This document shows, in pieces, positions 54,133 to 64,000 of a stretch of DNA of 64,000 nucleotides. Origin of the DNA: Lasiodiplodia sp. COLG20 (Eukaryota > Ascomycota > Dothideomycetes > Botryosphaeriales > Botryosphaeriaceae); contig VNWV01000027.1 of NCBI GenBank assembly GCA_009801085.1, positions 1 through 64,000 of the forward strand, given 5' to 3'. Both the position numbers and the translations under genes were made by a program. The number at the start of each line of letters is the position of its first letter. Within the stretch, counting starts at the first letter, position 1. Under the pieces are notes generated by a model. The model saw only the letters and a list, made by a program, of their open reading frames with translations. It was not told where the DNA came from and did no database searches.

Positions 54133-55540
54133 CTATTTAGCCCTGCGGACTTTCCTCTTCCTGGTCTCCGCATTGGCATTGATTGCCGTAGCGCTCTTCA
54201 GAGCGTCGTTGGCCCCCTTTGCATCGGCGTCACCACTCGATGCACCATTCTCGTCTCTGTCAATTTCAATCTCCAAGTCCTCGGCGGCAGCTTCTACGGC
54301 AACATCTGAAGAAGACTTTCCAAAGAGACGGCCGACAGATTTCTTGTAGAACCATACGGGGAGACGCACAACGGCGGTGTCGAGGAAAGTGGGCTTCGGA
54401 ATCTCGTCGACCTACACATGGCAATTAGCATGGGTCGCTGCGCAGGGCTAGCGAAGCAAACTTACGTCGAGCAAAAATTCGTGAACATCGCCATCCTCAG
54501 TCTCTTCCTCCAGGAAGACATTGCCAGCACTATCCACGATGAGAATTTTACCGTTTTCGGCTTGGACGCGCTTCTTTGGACCTCGCGGCCCGCCACTGGT
54601 AAGCTCGGCCTCGACGGGGGTGCTGACGCCAGAATTACGAGCCTTCTTGGCGGCTTTGGCGTTCTTGGGGCCCTTCCCTTCCTTGCGGGCTTCCTTTTCC
54701 TGCATGCGCTTCTGGCGGCGGTTCAACGTAACCGGCTGGCCATTCTCATCCACGTACTGCTGTTCCTGCGGCGCAGGCTGCTCGACGGGCGTAGAAGTGC
54801 CGCTGTCTCCACCGAGAGCTCCGGGAATGCCCTGGATTCCCAGTTCGTCGCCCCAGGCAGCACGCCTCGCGTGCCTGATGTAGCGGTCGACGAAGTCGCG
54901 CTGGCGCTTCCAGCCGAGATACAGGGCGCCGTAGTGAGCGGCGCCTCCCATCATGGCGAAAAGACCAACGAGGACGGAGCCGAGGCCCGGACGGTAGCGC
55001 GAGTAGTAGTAGCCGGTTCCGCGCCAGGCAGGAAAGCCATTCTTCAGGAAGTGGTCGTAGCGCTCCCGCTCGGGGCCACGCAGGATGTTGGCGACGACAC
55101 CGAGACGGGCGAAGCGTGCGGACGCCTCCTTGTCGAATTGGCGCAGCTCCTTGGCCGACGGCTGCTTGCGCACCGTCACGCCGGCCTTCTTCTTGCCCGA
55201 GGCCTTGTCTTTCTTGGTGGGCTTCGCGTAGGTCGCGAGGTAGGCCTGGCGGGCCTTGTCGGGATGGATCTGGCGGGACTTCTTGCGATACGCCTTGTTG
55301 ATCTCGTCCTGCGACGCGGCAGGGGCGACGCCGATGAAGGAGTAGAAGGTGGCATCGGGGCCCTCGCTGGCGACGACCTCGTCGCGGAGGCGGAAGATCT
55401 CGTGGTCTGGAAAGGTCAATTGCAATGCAAGTGAGGGGCGGGGCGGGCTTGTGCACAATGCACGCACCTTCCTTGGACCAGGCGGCCACGGACGAAACGA
55501 AGACGCACAGCAGCAATGCTGCCAGCGCGGCGAGCCTCAT
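54133..55540 (-). CDS. ER-membrane J-protein, ERJ5-like
   Basis: Three exons: 55540-55468, 55406-54466 and 54411-54133, with introns of 61 and 54 bases. The product is 430 residues. A signal peptide (MRLAALAALLLCVFVSSVAAW) precedes a J domain (about 43-125) with HPD at 72-74 (KKSRQIHPDK) and a longer-than-usual insertion before the last helix. A hydrophobic segment (about 150-175, GLGSVLVGLFAMMGGAAHYG) should span the membrane. The remainder is charged and cytosolic, with basic Lys/Ala-rich stretches and a conserved-looking block (PTFLDTAVVRLPVWFYKK). The layout matches yeast Erj5, an ER-resident J-protein that supports Kar2/BiP in protein folding. The last intron leaves the sequence LLDVDEIPKP at the junction. 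Confidence 0.88.
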
Positions 55541-56063
55541 GGCGACGGGTCAGACGGGGCGGGCTGGGGGATGCGGGAGCGGCGAGTGCGGTGGAGCCAG
55601 AGCTGAGGATATGCAGGCGCGATCGAGCGTTAACGTGTACCAATCAGCGGCGCACAGTTGCCCGGGGCGCGACGGCGGCAGAGGGTGGGCGAGGATAAAA
55701 GCCCGCGGGGCGCGCAGGATAACGCTCTGCAGAGTCCTCTCTCTACGTGTTAACTCGAGCGAGCTGCTGGCGGCGTCCGTGCTGCCGCAGCGTAGCCTTC
55801 GGCCGGTTGATCTTCAGGGGGCTCGCCGCCGTGCGTGTGGCTGAGCGAGGCGCAGGCGGGCAATCGCACACGTCTCCCTTCCGCCAACGAGTCCGCGCTG
55901 CCCTCAACACCTTCACCACCACGATCCGCCTCGCCTCCACGCGCCGCCGCCCTCTGGCCCCGTTCAGGTACGCCGCGCCCGGCAATCGCCAGAAACAACG
56001 TCGAGCTCACACAGGCTCTTTGCAGGAACTCCAGTCGCTTGCCTTGCACGCCCATCCGCCACA
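55541..56063. promoter_or_regulatory. Divergent promoter, ERJ5-like / PRA1
   Basis: This is 523 bases between two divergent secretory-pathway genes. A CCAAT box (55640-55644, in accaatcagcgg) lies 100 bases upstream of the ERJ5-like start. A TAAAAG word (about 55696) also occurs. Shared regulation is possible but I see no clear unfolded-protein-response element. Confidence 0.5.
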
Positions 56064-56594
56064 ATGGCCCGCATCAACATCCCCATCGACGCCCTCACGT
56101 CGCGCCTGCAGCTCGGCTCGCGCTTCGAGGGCATGCGCAACACGTCGCTGTCCTCGCGCTTCGCCAACCTGCGCCCCGTCAGCGAGTTCTTTGATATCAA
56201 GCGCCTGAGCAAGCCCCAGAACTTCGGCGAGGTCCAGTCGCGCATGAACTACAACCTGGCCTACTTCAGCTCCAACTACCTCGTGCTGTTCGTTATGCTC
56301 GCCTTCTACTCGCTGCTCACCAACCTGACGCTGCTGTTTGTCATTCTGCTCGTCATTGGCGGCATGTACGGCATCGGCAAGCTGCAGGGCGCAGACCTCG
56401 ATGTTGGCTTCGCCCGCGCCACCTCCAGCCAGCTCTACACGGGCCTTTTCTGCGTCGCCGTCCCGCTGGGCCTGTGGGCCTCGCCCATCTACACGGCGCT
56501 GTGGCTCATCGGCGCCTCGGCCGTGACCATTCTCGGCCACGCGTCGTTCATGGACAAGCCCATTGAGTCAGCTTTTTCCGAGGAGGCGGTCTAG
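56064..56594 (+). CDS. PRA1/YIP3-family membrane protein
   Basis: A single exon encodes 176 residues; the start is CACAATGGC at 56064. The N-terminal half is hydrophilic with family text (RPVSEFFDIKRLSKPQNFGE, then RMNYNLAYFSSNYL). Two hydrophobic hairpins follow: about 73-110 (YLVLFVMLAFYSLLTNLTLL, then FVILLVIGGMYG) and about 125-160 (LYTGLFCVAVPLGLWAS, then YTALWLIGASAVTILGH). PRA1 proteins sit in ER and Golgi membranes, bind prenylated Rab GTPases and help move them between carrier GDI and membranes. Length and layout match yeast Yip3. It is divergent from the ERJ5-like gene. Confidence 0.93.
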   Translation: MARINIPIDALTSRLQLGSRFEGMRNTSLSSRFANLRPVSEFFDIKRLSKPQNFGEVQSRMNYNLAYFSSNYLVLFVMLAFYSLLTNLTLLFVILLVIGGMYGIGKLQGADLDVGFARATSSQLYTGLFCVAVPLGLWASPIYTALWLIGASAVTILGHASFMDKPIESAFSEEAV

Positions 56595-56665
56595 GTGGTC
56601 GGCCGCGAACTCCATACGCCAGTGTGCCCCCTTGGGGAAGACCACCAGGGGCAGGGGGGCCCCGC

Positions 56666-58132
56666 ATGGGGAGGAATGGGATACCGTATGGAGCCAGGTT
56701 GCAGGAGCTGGGTGACAGCGATGAAGACGAGTTTTCGGCCGGCGGTTTACGTGGCCAAGGGGGCGTGTTTCTCGATCCGATGGTGCAGAAGGGGGGAGCA
56801 GGAAGAGCCGCTTCCAGTGATGCATTGTATTACGACGGCATTGATCCAAGATGGAATGCAAGGGGAGGAATTGATTACGATAATGCAGTTTATAGGCCGG
56901 CCTTTGAAGACGACTACTATGGTGTCCGCCTTAATCCAGACGAGGAAGAGCTCCTTGTCCAACGCGCTCTCGACCGCATACGCATCGCCCGCTCGCGCGG
57001 CCAACCCAACGTCAACCTCTCGCACGAGGAGCTCGAGGCGCTTGCGCGTCCGCACATCCAGCAATCTCCCAAGCCGCCGGATCTCGCTTCCGCACGGCCC
57101 TCCTCAAAGGGCCGCCCAAGCAGCAGCAGCAACAACAACAGCAGCACCCGCTCGAAGAAGTCCAGTTCGAGGCCTTCGCTCTTCTCCTCCTCGCCACGCT
57201 CGTCGCGAACCCGTTCGGGAAAGTCGGACAGCAATCGTCGCAACAGCTCCGCTCATGAGTCTGAAGCCTCGTCTGCTGCACCACCGGGCTTGCGCATTCC
57301 CGGTGCGGGTGCCGCTCCACTGGGCTATGCCTCCCATCCGACTTCTCGCCCCGGTTCCCGCAGTGCTAGCGGAGCCTACCATGCAACCGCCATCGGGCGG
57401 GAATGGGCAGACCCTTTCTACGATCCTGCCACTCGCGACTATGCAAGACCCAGCAGCCGGGACTCAATCGGACTCACTCCCGCCGAGGAAGCAGAGTATC
57501 TCGCCCGTCGCGCCAATCGCTCGCGCTCAGGTTCGAGTGCGCCAGGCTATCCGCCGCCGCCGCCGTATCCGACCTATGGGTTTGAGCGCGAGCGCGGGAG
57601 GCCATCCGACGCTGATCCCTTCATGTACCAGACGGGCGGCCCTCCTCCCGGGCTGTACGCGCGCAGCAGCGCATCTTCAAGCCCAAGCAGCCAGCGTCGC
57701 GCCGTGTTTGGCTCTTCTGCTGCCTCGCCGCAAGTCGGAGAAGGTGTCGCGTACACCGCGGTTCCGCGCCGCGTACCCGTCCCCCCGGGAGCCGTCTCTG
57801 CGGCAAGCAGCTCACGCTTGAACGATCTCGCGGGACTGGGTCACGCCAGCATCTCCGATCCTACTCTGGGTTACAAAGCTCGAGGCGGCCAGCGAAACAT
57901 GCCCCTCGAAGTCGAAGTCGAATATGACCCACCGAGTGCAAGTGGAAGCAGCGGAGAGAGCGACGGCATCCACCAGGGTTTCAGGATCCATGACGCGAAC
58001 TTTGGGCCTCGAATAGGCGTTGGGGGCCGCGCCAAGGAACTCGAGCGTGAAGCAAATGCAAGTGGTCGGAGCGGCAGTGGCAGCGGGAGCGGCAACGGCA
58101 GCGGAAGAAAGCGAAAGGGGAAAAGAAGATGA
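56666..58132 (+). CDS. Disordered Ser/Arg-rich protein, unknown function
   Basis: A single exon encodes 488 residues if the first ATG at 56666 is used (GCATGGG, MGRNGIPYGARLQELGDSDE). The frame is open for about 14 further codons upstream but without an ATG. It starts only 71 bases after the PRA1 stop, so an unseen upstream exon or overlapping transcripts are possible. A short ordered N-terminal part (about 20-130) contains DDYYGVRLNPDEEELLVQRA and LDRIRIARSRGQPNVNLS, probably one helix. The rest is low-complexity: Ser/Arg, Pro-Tyr (PPPPPYPTYGFER) and Gly/Ser with a basic end (SGRKRKGKRR) that could be a nuclear localisation signal. I do not recognise the family. Confidence 0.7.
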   Translation: MGRNGIPYGARLQELGDSDEDEFSAGGLRGQGGVFLDPMVQKGGAGRAASSDALYYDGIDPRWNARGGIDYDNAVYRPAFEDDYYGVRLNPDEEELLVQRALDRIRIARSRGQPNVNLSHEELEALARPHIQQSPKPPDLASARPSSKGRPSSSSNNNSSTRSKKSSSRPSLFSSSPRSSRTRSGKSDSNRRNSSAHESEASSAAPPGLRIPGAGAAPLGYASHPTSRPGSRSASGAYHATAIGREWADPFYDPATRDYARPSSRDSIGLTPAEEAEYLARRANRSRSGSSAPGYPPPPPYPTYGFERERGRPSDADPFMYQTGGPPPGLYARSSASSSPSSQRRAVFGSSAASPQVGEGVAYTAVPRRVPVPPGAVSAASSSRLNDLAGLGHASISDPTLGYKARGGQRNMPLEVEVEYDPPSASGSSGESDGIHQGFRIHDANFGPRIGVGGRAKELEREANASGRSGSGSGSGNGSGRKRKGKRR

Positions 58133-59374
58133 CTGTTCCCTTCAATTCCAACTCACAATGTCTTCTGCTTTTACAACACTATTGGCAAGCGGTGGAAGGC
58201 GCAAAGGTTAGCTTTCTAGACGATCGGATCGGTTTCATGGCTTTATTAGGCACACGAATTTCCTTTCAGATGTTTGCGTGACATTGTATAGTTTGAATGC
58301 CATTAATCGACAGGCACTGGGCCGCTGGCTTGTACTGCGATCCTCCAAATGAAGGTCACCGGGCATGTATCTAAGATTAGAAGTCATGACCGATTTGGAA
58401 TCCTTTGCTCTCTGTTCTTCCCCTCGAAATACATCACACGAATAGCCGCTCCTACTTAGAGATGATGCTGCTTACGAACCCGTCATATTCGTAAAGCCAT
58501 GGGTTTCCACAGACGAATGGCAACAGGTCAGCAGAAGTGAGCGTACTTGGTCAAATATGTGTTTTTGTCCGTACTGAAACGGAATGCAAGTGCCAGGTGT
58601 GCACACCGAACTATTTACAAGACATTCCATCAGCCATTGAATAAAATGAAGCGCCCTCCCTCCGTAGCCATAGCATTCCTCAGCACCGTTTGGCACTATC
58701 AAATGTACGTGTTGCATCAATACTGCAGAGAAGGATAGTGTGATATGAAGTGTAGGCTTCCCGGCATGTTTAGGCGCGGTTTATTGATGCAAACAAGTGC
58801 CCGCCAATAATTGCGGCTAGTGACGTAATTTTGATGTAGTCTCAAAAATTAATGGAACTGCTAGAAAGCCATGGAACATGGAGTGAACTGGTCTAGCTCT
58901 AGTATTTCTAGGGCCAGAGGGAGCCTGGAATTTAAAGCAACTGACGGGAATCGTAACCTGAAAACATTTTCCTATAAATTTGTGCCCGACTTGATACGAG
59001 CCTACAAGGTTTTTCAGGGCGACCTTCAGTTGCTATATCTATCACTCTTACTTGGGGTAACTAGGTTGAGTATTATATAAATAATGTAGTAATTTTCTTC
59101 TAGGAACTGTATCTTAATGCATCAAGGTAGACATCTCTTGAAACCTAATTTGCGCGTCGGGAGGCCCCCGGTGCTACTACCATGAAAACGAAATAGTATG
59201 TGACATATTCTTGGGGCATCAGAATGGACAATGGCGCTTGAGATGCAAGCATTAATTGCAAAAAGTAGTCTCTAAATCATTCGGCAAACCACAAATTATC
59301 CCGCTTCCAAGCACTACCTTCCCACATCCCTTGTGTTCTTCCACGCCTGGCAAGCGTAGACGCCAAAACAAAGT
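58133..59374. other. 1.2-kb intergenic region, nothing recognised
   Basis: This lies between the 3' ends of the disordered-protein gene (plus) and the MARVEL-type gene (minus). It is more AT-rich than the genes. Short open frames (58547-58738, 58871-59080) have no recognisable content. Confidence 0.45.
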
Positions 59375-59847
59375 TCACCGCTCACTCACCCCCGGTGTCA
59401 AAACCAGCGGCGCCATGCCACCACGAGTCGCCGCTTTAGTAGTATCAGCAGCAACACCACCGCCACTGTTATCACGCCGATGATGGCCCGGGCCAACTGC
59501 CCCCATTTCCTCATCCTCATCCACCGGATATGGTGGCCGGCCAATCACTCTGGCATCCACAGCACTCGCCCCCGGATCTGGGATGATTGGGTTCGCGTGC
59601 CCCTGCGGCGATGGCGACACCGCGGCGAAAGCGCTGTTGACGACTTGCTGGTGGGGATGCGTGGCGGCCGTGGGGGTGGCGGCCGTGTGTGTGATGGAAG
59701 GGATGTTGTCGTTGCCGTTGTAGTCCGCGCGATTGCTGGCGACGGGAGCCGAGGCGGTGGGTTGTAGCGGGGAAACGGGTGGTGAGTGATTGAGTCGATG
59801 CTGGTGGGCTGGTGCAGGCGCCGGTTGGAACTGATTGAACCCTCCTC

Positions 59848-59878
<31 letters not shown>

Positions 59879-60595
59879 GGCGACAGAGGTGCTTTCAAGA
59901 GGAAGTGACTCCGTTTTGGGGGCGTGAAGTGTGCCGCGCAGCAGCCCTGCATGGGGTTGCGTGCCAGCTCGGTGGTGGTGATAGAAATATCCGAACATCT
60001 TGAAGGTCAGGAGGAACAGGAGGCTATGCAGCCGTTTAGCGGAAAACCTTAGTGTCAGCCTTCTGGTCATAGAGATGTACGCCCGAGAAAAACGCGGCGA
60101 AGATACTCACAGCTCGATGGCGGTGAACACACAGGCTGCAACGCCGCACCTCCATGCCCTGGCGATATGCGGTGCTCCTGGGGCCCACGGGATCCTCTCA
60201 ACCTTTCTGTAATAGCCAAAGATGCGAAGATAGCTCGCAAGCACCGCCAGTGAAGCAAGCCAGAGCAGCGTTCCGATGTAATTGGCAATCAATGTCAGCA
60301 GTGGGTGAATTGCCGTTGTCGAAAGTGGAATTGTGATAGGAAAAGTCGGGAAGATGGTGAGTGCTGCAGTGATGATTGTAAGGATTAGAGCGGGGCGGAT
60401 CTGGAGCGGGTGAGCAAGGCTTCAGAGCATTGGGCACGGGTGGGTTCCTCATACTTGGCTTCCGCTGTGGGCACTCAGCGCGTATGATGTGAGCGCTAGG
60501 ATCAAGATGGCGAAGAATAGTTGTGCAGAAGGCAGTGCAGAGAACCATCGTGGTATGGCGACGGCGCCCTGCTTCGTGCCGAAGAGGCGTGGCAT
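59375..60595 (-). CDS. MARVEL-type four-span membrane protein
   Basis: Three exons: 60595-60455, 60400-60111 and 60023-59375, with introns of 54 and 87 bases (GTATGA..CAG, GTGAGT..TAG). The product is 359 residues. Four hydrophobic helices fit: about 23-41 (AQLFFAILILALTSYAL), 48-67, 74-100 (LANYIGTLLWLASLAVL-like) and 126-150 (GVAACVFTAIELLLFLLTFK). The last crosses the second junction. This MARVEL-like layout suits membrane-organising proteins; family assignment rests on topology and general resemblance. The 200-residue C-terminal tail is cytosolic and low-complexity: polyAla (about 190-200), Pro-, Gln- and His-rich. It ends LVLTPGVSER. Role unknown. Confidence 0.78.
59849..59880 (-). repeat. 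PolyAla-coding GCA repeat
   Basis: The plus strand shows ctgctgctgctgctgctg and more; the minus strand encodes about ten alanines in the tail of the MARVEL-type protein. Confidence 0.85.
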
Positions 60596-61585
60596 CGGTA
60601 CCTGTCGTTGAGCGAACGATCGACTATTCTCAGGCCTTTGGAGGGAATTCGCTTGCGCCGAGTGGTGTTGGAGAGAATGGTGATGCAGTGCGCGGAGAGG
60701 TCAAGTCTACATTTGATGATAATCGAGCCTTTGTTGGCCACGAGCATCCAATGGACACAAAGAAGGGACGCTCCCGTCGACTTGGCCCACGAACGCGTCG
60801 TTTCAGCAACCCATCTTGGGAACGGACGTAGAACAAAGGATTGTGAGCTGCACCGCTTGCCATCTACCGCTTGCCGAATCCAGACTTTACGCAACAGGCC
60901 TGTCTTTCCGCCGTCTATTCCCGCCGGACCGCTGAGTTGATTGATTCAATTTCACAACTAATCCGTTAATCTCGCCCCAGGACTAATATAGGTATCGAAC
61001 AAGGTGGATAGCCAGGCATGGAAAAAGGAAAAAGAAATGCAGCTGGGAGAAAAGCACGCAAATAAAATCAACAGGGAAAAAGACCATGATATCCAACCGT
61101 GCAACGTCCATCTTCTCAGAAACCTCCCTGACTCTTGCGGTCAGCACTATTCTGTTATACATCTGTCATACGATGCCAAAAAATGAAGCCTGGCAGCGAG
61201 CAAGCTGCAGTGAGACCAAGACCTCAGAAGCCATGCCTGGAGCGCGTGCAAACCCAACTTTTTCTTTTTGCGTCGGAGTAAAAATTAGACGGAAAAGTGT
61301 AGACGGCGGGGATATTGGTAAAGGCCAGATTTAACGCTCGTAGAAACGGATCAAACGCCCCCTCCCATTTCCATTCGTCGCATTCCCAACACCACGCCAT
61401 GAAGCCCCGCCCCTATGTTTCGAGAAGTCGCTATCGTGTACGGGACTTCTTTTGACAGCAGTCTTGTGACGCCAAGTGCCGATCCCCGTCGGACAGATGG
61501 AAAAACTCCTCCCGGCGCCCGAGTGATAGTACAACAGTTGATGGAAGTTCGTGATTAACATGAAGAGAGGTTCCTTCGGCCGCCT
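60596..61585. other. Intergenic, about 1 kb
   Basis: This holds the promoter of the MARVEL-type gene (left end, minus strand) and the 3' region of the C2H2 gene (right end). Nothing else recognised; open frames across 60502-60940 give incoherent translations. Confidence 0.45.
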
Positions 61586-63577
61586 CTACGAGCGGCTCGG
61601 CTGTTGTTGCTGTAATTGAGCGCGTAGCTGCGCGACTTCTTCTTGCAGGGCGGCTATGCGCGCATTCGCCTCCTCGTGCCCGCGCAGCATGCGTGTTTCG
61701 ACATCTCGTATGTATGCGAACAGATCCGATTCTCGACCGCCAAAGTACTCGCGCATGCTCCCGCCGCTGCTGGGTCCGTGGCTCGATAAACTCCCTGGAT
61801 TGGACGCCGTGCCGGGTGCCGAGACTTGCTGGTGGAGCATGCTCGTCCCGGGCCCGCCTTGAGCATTCTGCTTCTGGGCCTGCCCCGACGACATCTTGTT
61901 CATCGACATTCTCATGTCGGCGTTCAATCCCGGCAGAGAAGGGAGGTGCGGCGCGTGGGAGTTGCCGACGGGCGGAGGCAAGCTCATTGGAGAGGAGCCG
62001 CGCCCGGCGCCCCGTTGATACTGTTGATGCGCCTGTTGCGACATGCTGGGCGAGCGGGCCCCCGGCACACTTGTTCCCTCTAGGATGCCCTGGTGACGCT
62101 GCGCCTCCATCTGGCCCGGGGATATGGGCTTCGGCGATTCCGTCATGCTACCTTGCGCGAAAACCGAGGGCGGGGGCTGCTGGCCCGGGTAGTGCATCGA
62201 CGAAAGGCTGGACCCCCCGGTCTTTGGGCTTGGGTGGCCGGACTGGTCCCTTGAGGTTGCAGAAGCGCCAGATCCCGGGGGATACATCGAATGAACACTG
62301 TTGCCCATAGCACGGCCAGCAATCGGAGGGTATGTGCTCGAATGTTGATGATAAGATGCCTGCGAGCCCTGACGACCCTTGCCGCTCGGCTCACTGACTC
62401 GACGGCCCTGAGGGCCATCTTCATCCATCTTATCCTCCGAGCCATCCCCATGGTACAGAACGCCGTCCATATCATCTCCTCTGTGCTCGTTCCCATCTTC
62501 ATCAATGCCAAAGCTGGAACGCCTGCCGGCACAGCCGCCTTGGCCCTTGTTGTGCCTCGCCAAGGCGTCGCCACGCGCAAACTTCCGGCCGCACTTGGGG
62601 CACGTGTGCGGCCTCTCACCAGTGTGGAGCTTGGTGTGGCGCTTGAGGTCGTGCAACCGGCGGAAACGCGCCTGGCATGTTGGGCATTCGTATGGTTTCT
62701 CCTGGCTGTGGGTGAGAAGATGACTTTTAAGGTTGTGGTGACGGGTAAAGTCCGTGGCGCAGTAGGGGCACTTGTGGCGTTTTGCGCTCGGCGATCTGGG
62801 GCTATTGTTCTGGCTGTAGCCGGCCATGGGCATGCTGAGCATCCTGGTCGGCTGTCGGAGATCGTGGTCCGCAGGCGCGGGGACCGGGAAGGTCTGAGAT
62901 CGATTGTTGGCAAATCCACCGTCGCCAGGCTGGGGTCCCGAGTTCGCGGGGGCGGCTGAGCTGGCCGGGCCGTCGGCGGCCGACATGGCTGCAGGACCAA
63001 GCTGCCCCGCCGGTGCCGTGTCGGTGGCACTAGCCGTGGCGGTTGGTGCGGTTGTGCTGTCCACAGATCCAAAGCTAGATACACTTACTGGACTTGTTTG
63101 CATATTTTCACCTGTCACCGACTCGGGGATTTGGATGTTCTTTGCCGCCTTCGCAATGGGTTCGGCAAGCGTGGTGGCGGCGGCGGGCGCGTCGCGCACT
63201 TTGCTCAGCTGGTTCGCGCCGAGAAGGCTGTTCAACGCGTTCACCGCGGGGTTGGGCGAGACCTGACGGGACATCTCTCGCGCTCGCTGCTCGTCCTGGT
63301 GCCGACGCGCATCCGCCATGGCAGCCGCACCGGTGAGCGGCTGGGGGGAGTAGGCGGGAGTGAGCTTGAAGGCAGGCGAGCGGGGAGTGTGGGCGGTGGT
63401 GGGCGAAGGCAGGCTCGGGTCGAGGGTGATCTGCGGCGTCTGCGCGTGGTGGCCCTTGAGGGCGCCAATCGGCTGCTGGACGGGAGATACGGAGGTTGGC
63501 GTATCTGGAGCTTGCGGCGCGGGAGGGAAGGGTCCTGTGTGCGTCGACGAGGGCGGGAAGGGTCCTGTAGAGGCCAT
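61586..63577 (-). CDS. C2H2 zinc-finger transcription factor
   Basis: A single exon encodes 663 residues; the start is at 63577 (GGCCATAGG on the plus strand, minus-strand ATGGCC). Three tandem zinc fingers occupy about 270-349: C-x2-C-x12-H-x3-H at 270-290 (CPYCATDFTRHHNLKSHLLT, H), a second at 298-318, and a third at 326-349. The third ends H-x6-C (HNKGQGGC) rather than His-His. Linkers (SQEKPYE, TGERPHT) are of the DNA-binding type. Flanks are Ser/Pro/Gly-rich and disordered. The N-terminus contains a TGPFPP repeat (4-9 and 14-19). The last 40 residues form a coiled coil (EEANARIAALQEEVAQLRAQ), suggesting dimerisation. Targets are unknown. I considered Crz1 and Azf1 and neither finger set fits well. 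Confidence 0.88.
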   Translation of the reverse strand: MASTGPFPPSSTHTGPFPPAPQAPDTPTSVSPVQQPIGALKGHHAQTPQITLDPSLPSPTTAHTPRSPAFKLTPAYSPQPLTGAAAMADARRHQDEQRAREMSRQVSPNPAVNALNSLLGANQLSKVRDAPAAATTLAEPIAKAAKNIQIPESVTGENMQTSPVSVSSFGSVDSTTAPTATASATDTAPAGQLGPAAMSAADGPASSAAPANSGPQPGDGGFANNRSQTFPVPAPADHDLRQPTRMLSMPMAGYSQNNSPRSPSAKRHKCPYCATDFTRHHNLKSHLLTHSQEKPYECPTCQARFRRLHDLKRHTKLHTGERPHTCPKCGRKFARGDALARHNKGQGGCAGRRSSFGIDEDGNEHRGDDMDGVLYHGDGSEDKMDEDGPQGRRVSEPSGKGRQGSQASYHQHSSTYPPIAGRAMGNSVHSMYPPGSGASATSRDQSGHPSPKTGGSSLSSMHYPGQQPPPSVFAQGSMTESPKPISPGQMEAQRHQGILEGTSVPGARSPSMSQQAHQQYQRGAGRGSSPMSLPPPVGNSHAPHLPSLPGLNADMRMSMNKMSSGQAQKQNAQGGPGTSMLHQQVSAPGTASNPGSLSSHGPSSGGSMREYFGGRESDLFAYIRDVETRMLRGHEEANARIAALQEEVAQLRAQLQQQQPSRS

Positions 63578-64000
63578 AGGACAGGCGTGACGGGGCGGCG
63601 CGGGAGCGGGTTACAGAGCGCGGGGGCGCTCGGCGAAGGGTGATGCTGGAGCTGGCATGGCGGTTAGCGGGTGCTCAAAGGCGATGGGCGCGGGCCGGCG
63701 TGGCGGAGGAGGTGTTGAGGGCGGTGCGGTGCGCGGGAGAGACAGCGTTACGTTACGTACCGAAACTCGCGGCGGCGCGCAAGGGTCCAAGCGGAGCGAT
63801 GACGATGCTGCGCAGAACAATTGTGGTCCGAAAACTGCTCCCCAGAAAGCCGTCAAGCGGTGCGCATGTCGACGCCTGCATCCGTCCACGGAGTCGCAAG
63901 ATCGGAAGCGCACGGCGATGCGGGCTGGGGGACGGGCGCGGTGCTGGCAACGCTGGGCGGCTCAGTCGACTCGGCAGCGGCGCTGATCGCAGAGGAGCAA
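63578..64000. other. Upstream region of the C2H2 gene, to window end
   Basis: This is GC-rich 5' leader and promoter DNA of the C2H2 gene. Open frames on both strands overlap each other and look like chance. Nothing else seen before the window ends. Confidence 0.45.

Noticed and set aside
54418..55434. 338-codon plus-strand ORF opposite the ERJ5-like gene
   Set aside because: The minus strand has a signal peptide, J domain with HPD and conserved introns. The plus frame is a Leu/Ala/Gly-rich shadow.
56595..57821. Second plus-strand frame of 408 codons over the disordered-protein gene
   Set aside because: The other frame has coherent acidic/basic segments and a basic C-terminus. This one is Arg/Ser/Pro noise shifted by one base.
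1..64000. tRNA, rRNA and CRISPR features
   Set aside because: I looked for tRNA box A/B pairs, rRNA-like stretches and regularly spaced repeats and found none I could support. CRISPR is not expected in a fungus.

Overview
The window is nuclear DNA from a filamentous ascomycete (Pezizomycotina). A Dothideomycete is my best guess from protein flavour, but the sequence does not prove it. The evidence is short spliceosomal introns (about 40-95 bp, mostly GT..AG), GC-rich gene-dense DNA, typical filamentous-fungal families (CAP/PR-1, GMC oxidoreductase, RTA1, Clr5, Zn2Cys6, MARVEL), and a long AT-rich block in which CpA and TpG are nearly absent, the footprint of repeat-induced point mutation (RIP).

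Bases 1-17,039 are a mutated transposon graveyard with no intact gene. It holds one almost complete Ty3/Gypsy retrotransposon (1965-10229: two 763-bp LTRs, ATAAG target-site duplication, degenerate gag-pol, and a possible antisense reading frame before the 3' LTR). It also holds foldback palindromes, a decayed ORF with an acidic repeat, and a second Gypsy fragment in opposite orientation enclosed by two inverted 250-bp repeats (12551-16182). A small terminal-inverted-repeat element at about 16497-16950 still keeps its TG/CA dinucleotides. A sharp compositional boundary follows at about 17,040.

Bases 17,040-64,000 carry 17 protein genes that I could model exon by exon: a single-span membrane protein; a secreted CAP protein; a secreted GMC oxidoreductase; MSH4 (meiotic crossover, minus strand) divergent from RSA4/NLE1 (60S ribosome assembly); a charged protein with eight or nine copies of an FFDKLTGK-like motif; a Clr5-domain protein divergent from a CobW/ZNG-type GTPase; an RTA1-family membrane protein; a proline-rich MCLVKV protein; a synaptojanin-like SAC1 plus 5-phosphatase; a Zn2Cys6 regulator divergent from a Mug190/tricalbin-like SMP-C2 lipid-transfer protein; an ERJ5-like ER J-protein divergent from a PRA1-family protein; a disordered protein; a MARVEL-type membrane protein; and a C2H2 zinc-finger regulator.

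There is no obvious metabolic cluster. Several genes do touch membrane traffic and lipid handling (synaptojanin, SMP-C2 protein, PRA1, ERJ5, RTA1, MARVEL), but gene order alone does not make them a pathway. The most unusual items are the repeat-motif charged protein, the inverted-repeat-bounded retroelement fragment, the antisense frame of the Gypsy element, an overlapping stop-start uORF (TGATG) before the SMP-C2 gene, and an in-frame GC-AG intron in the Clr5 gene. All splice sites were placed by eye from consensus and family conservation. No database search was possible.
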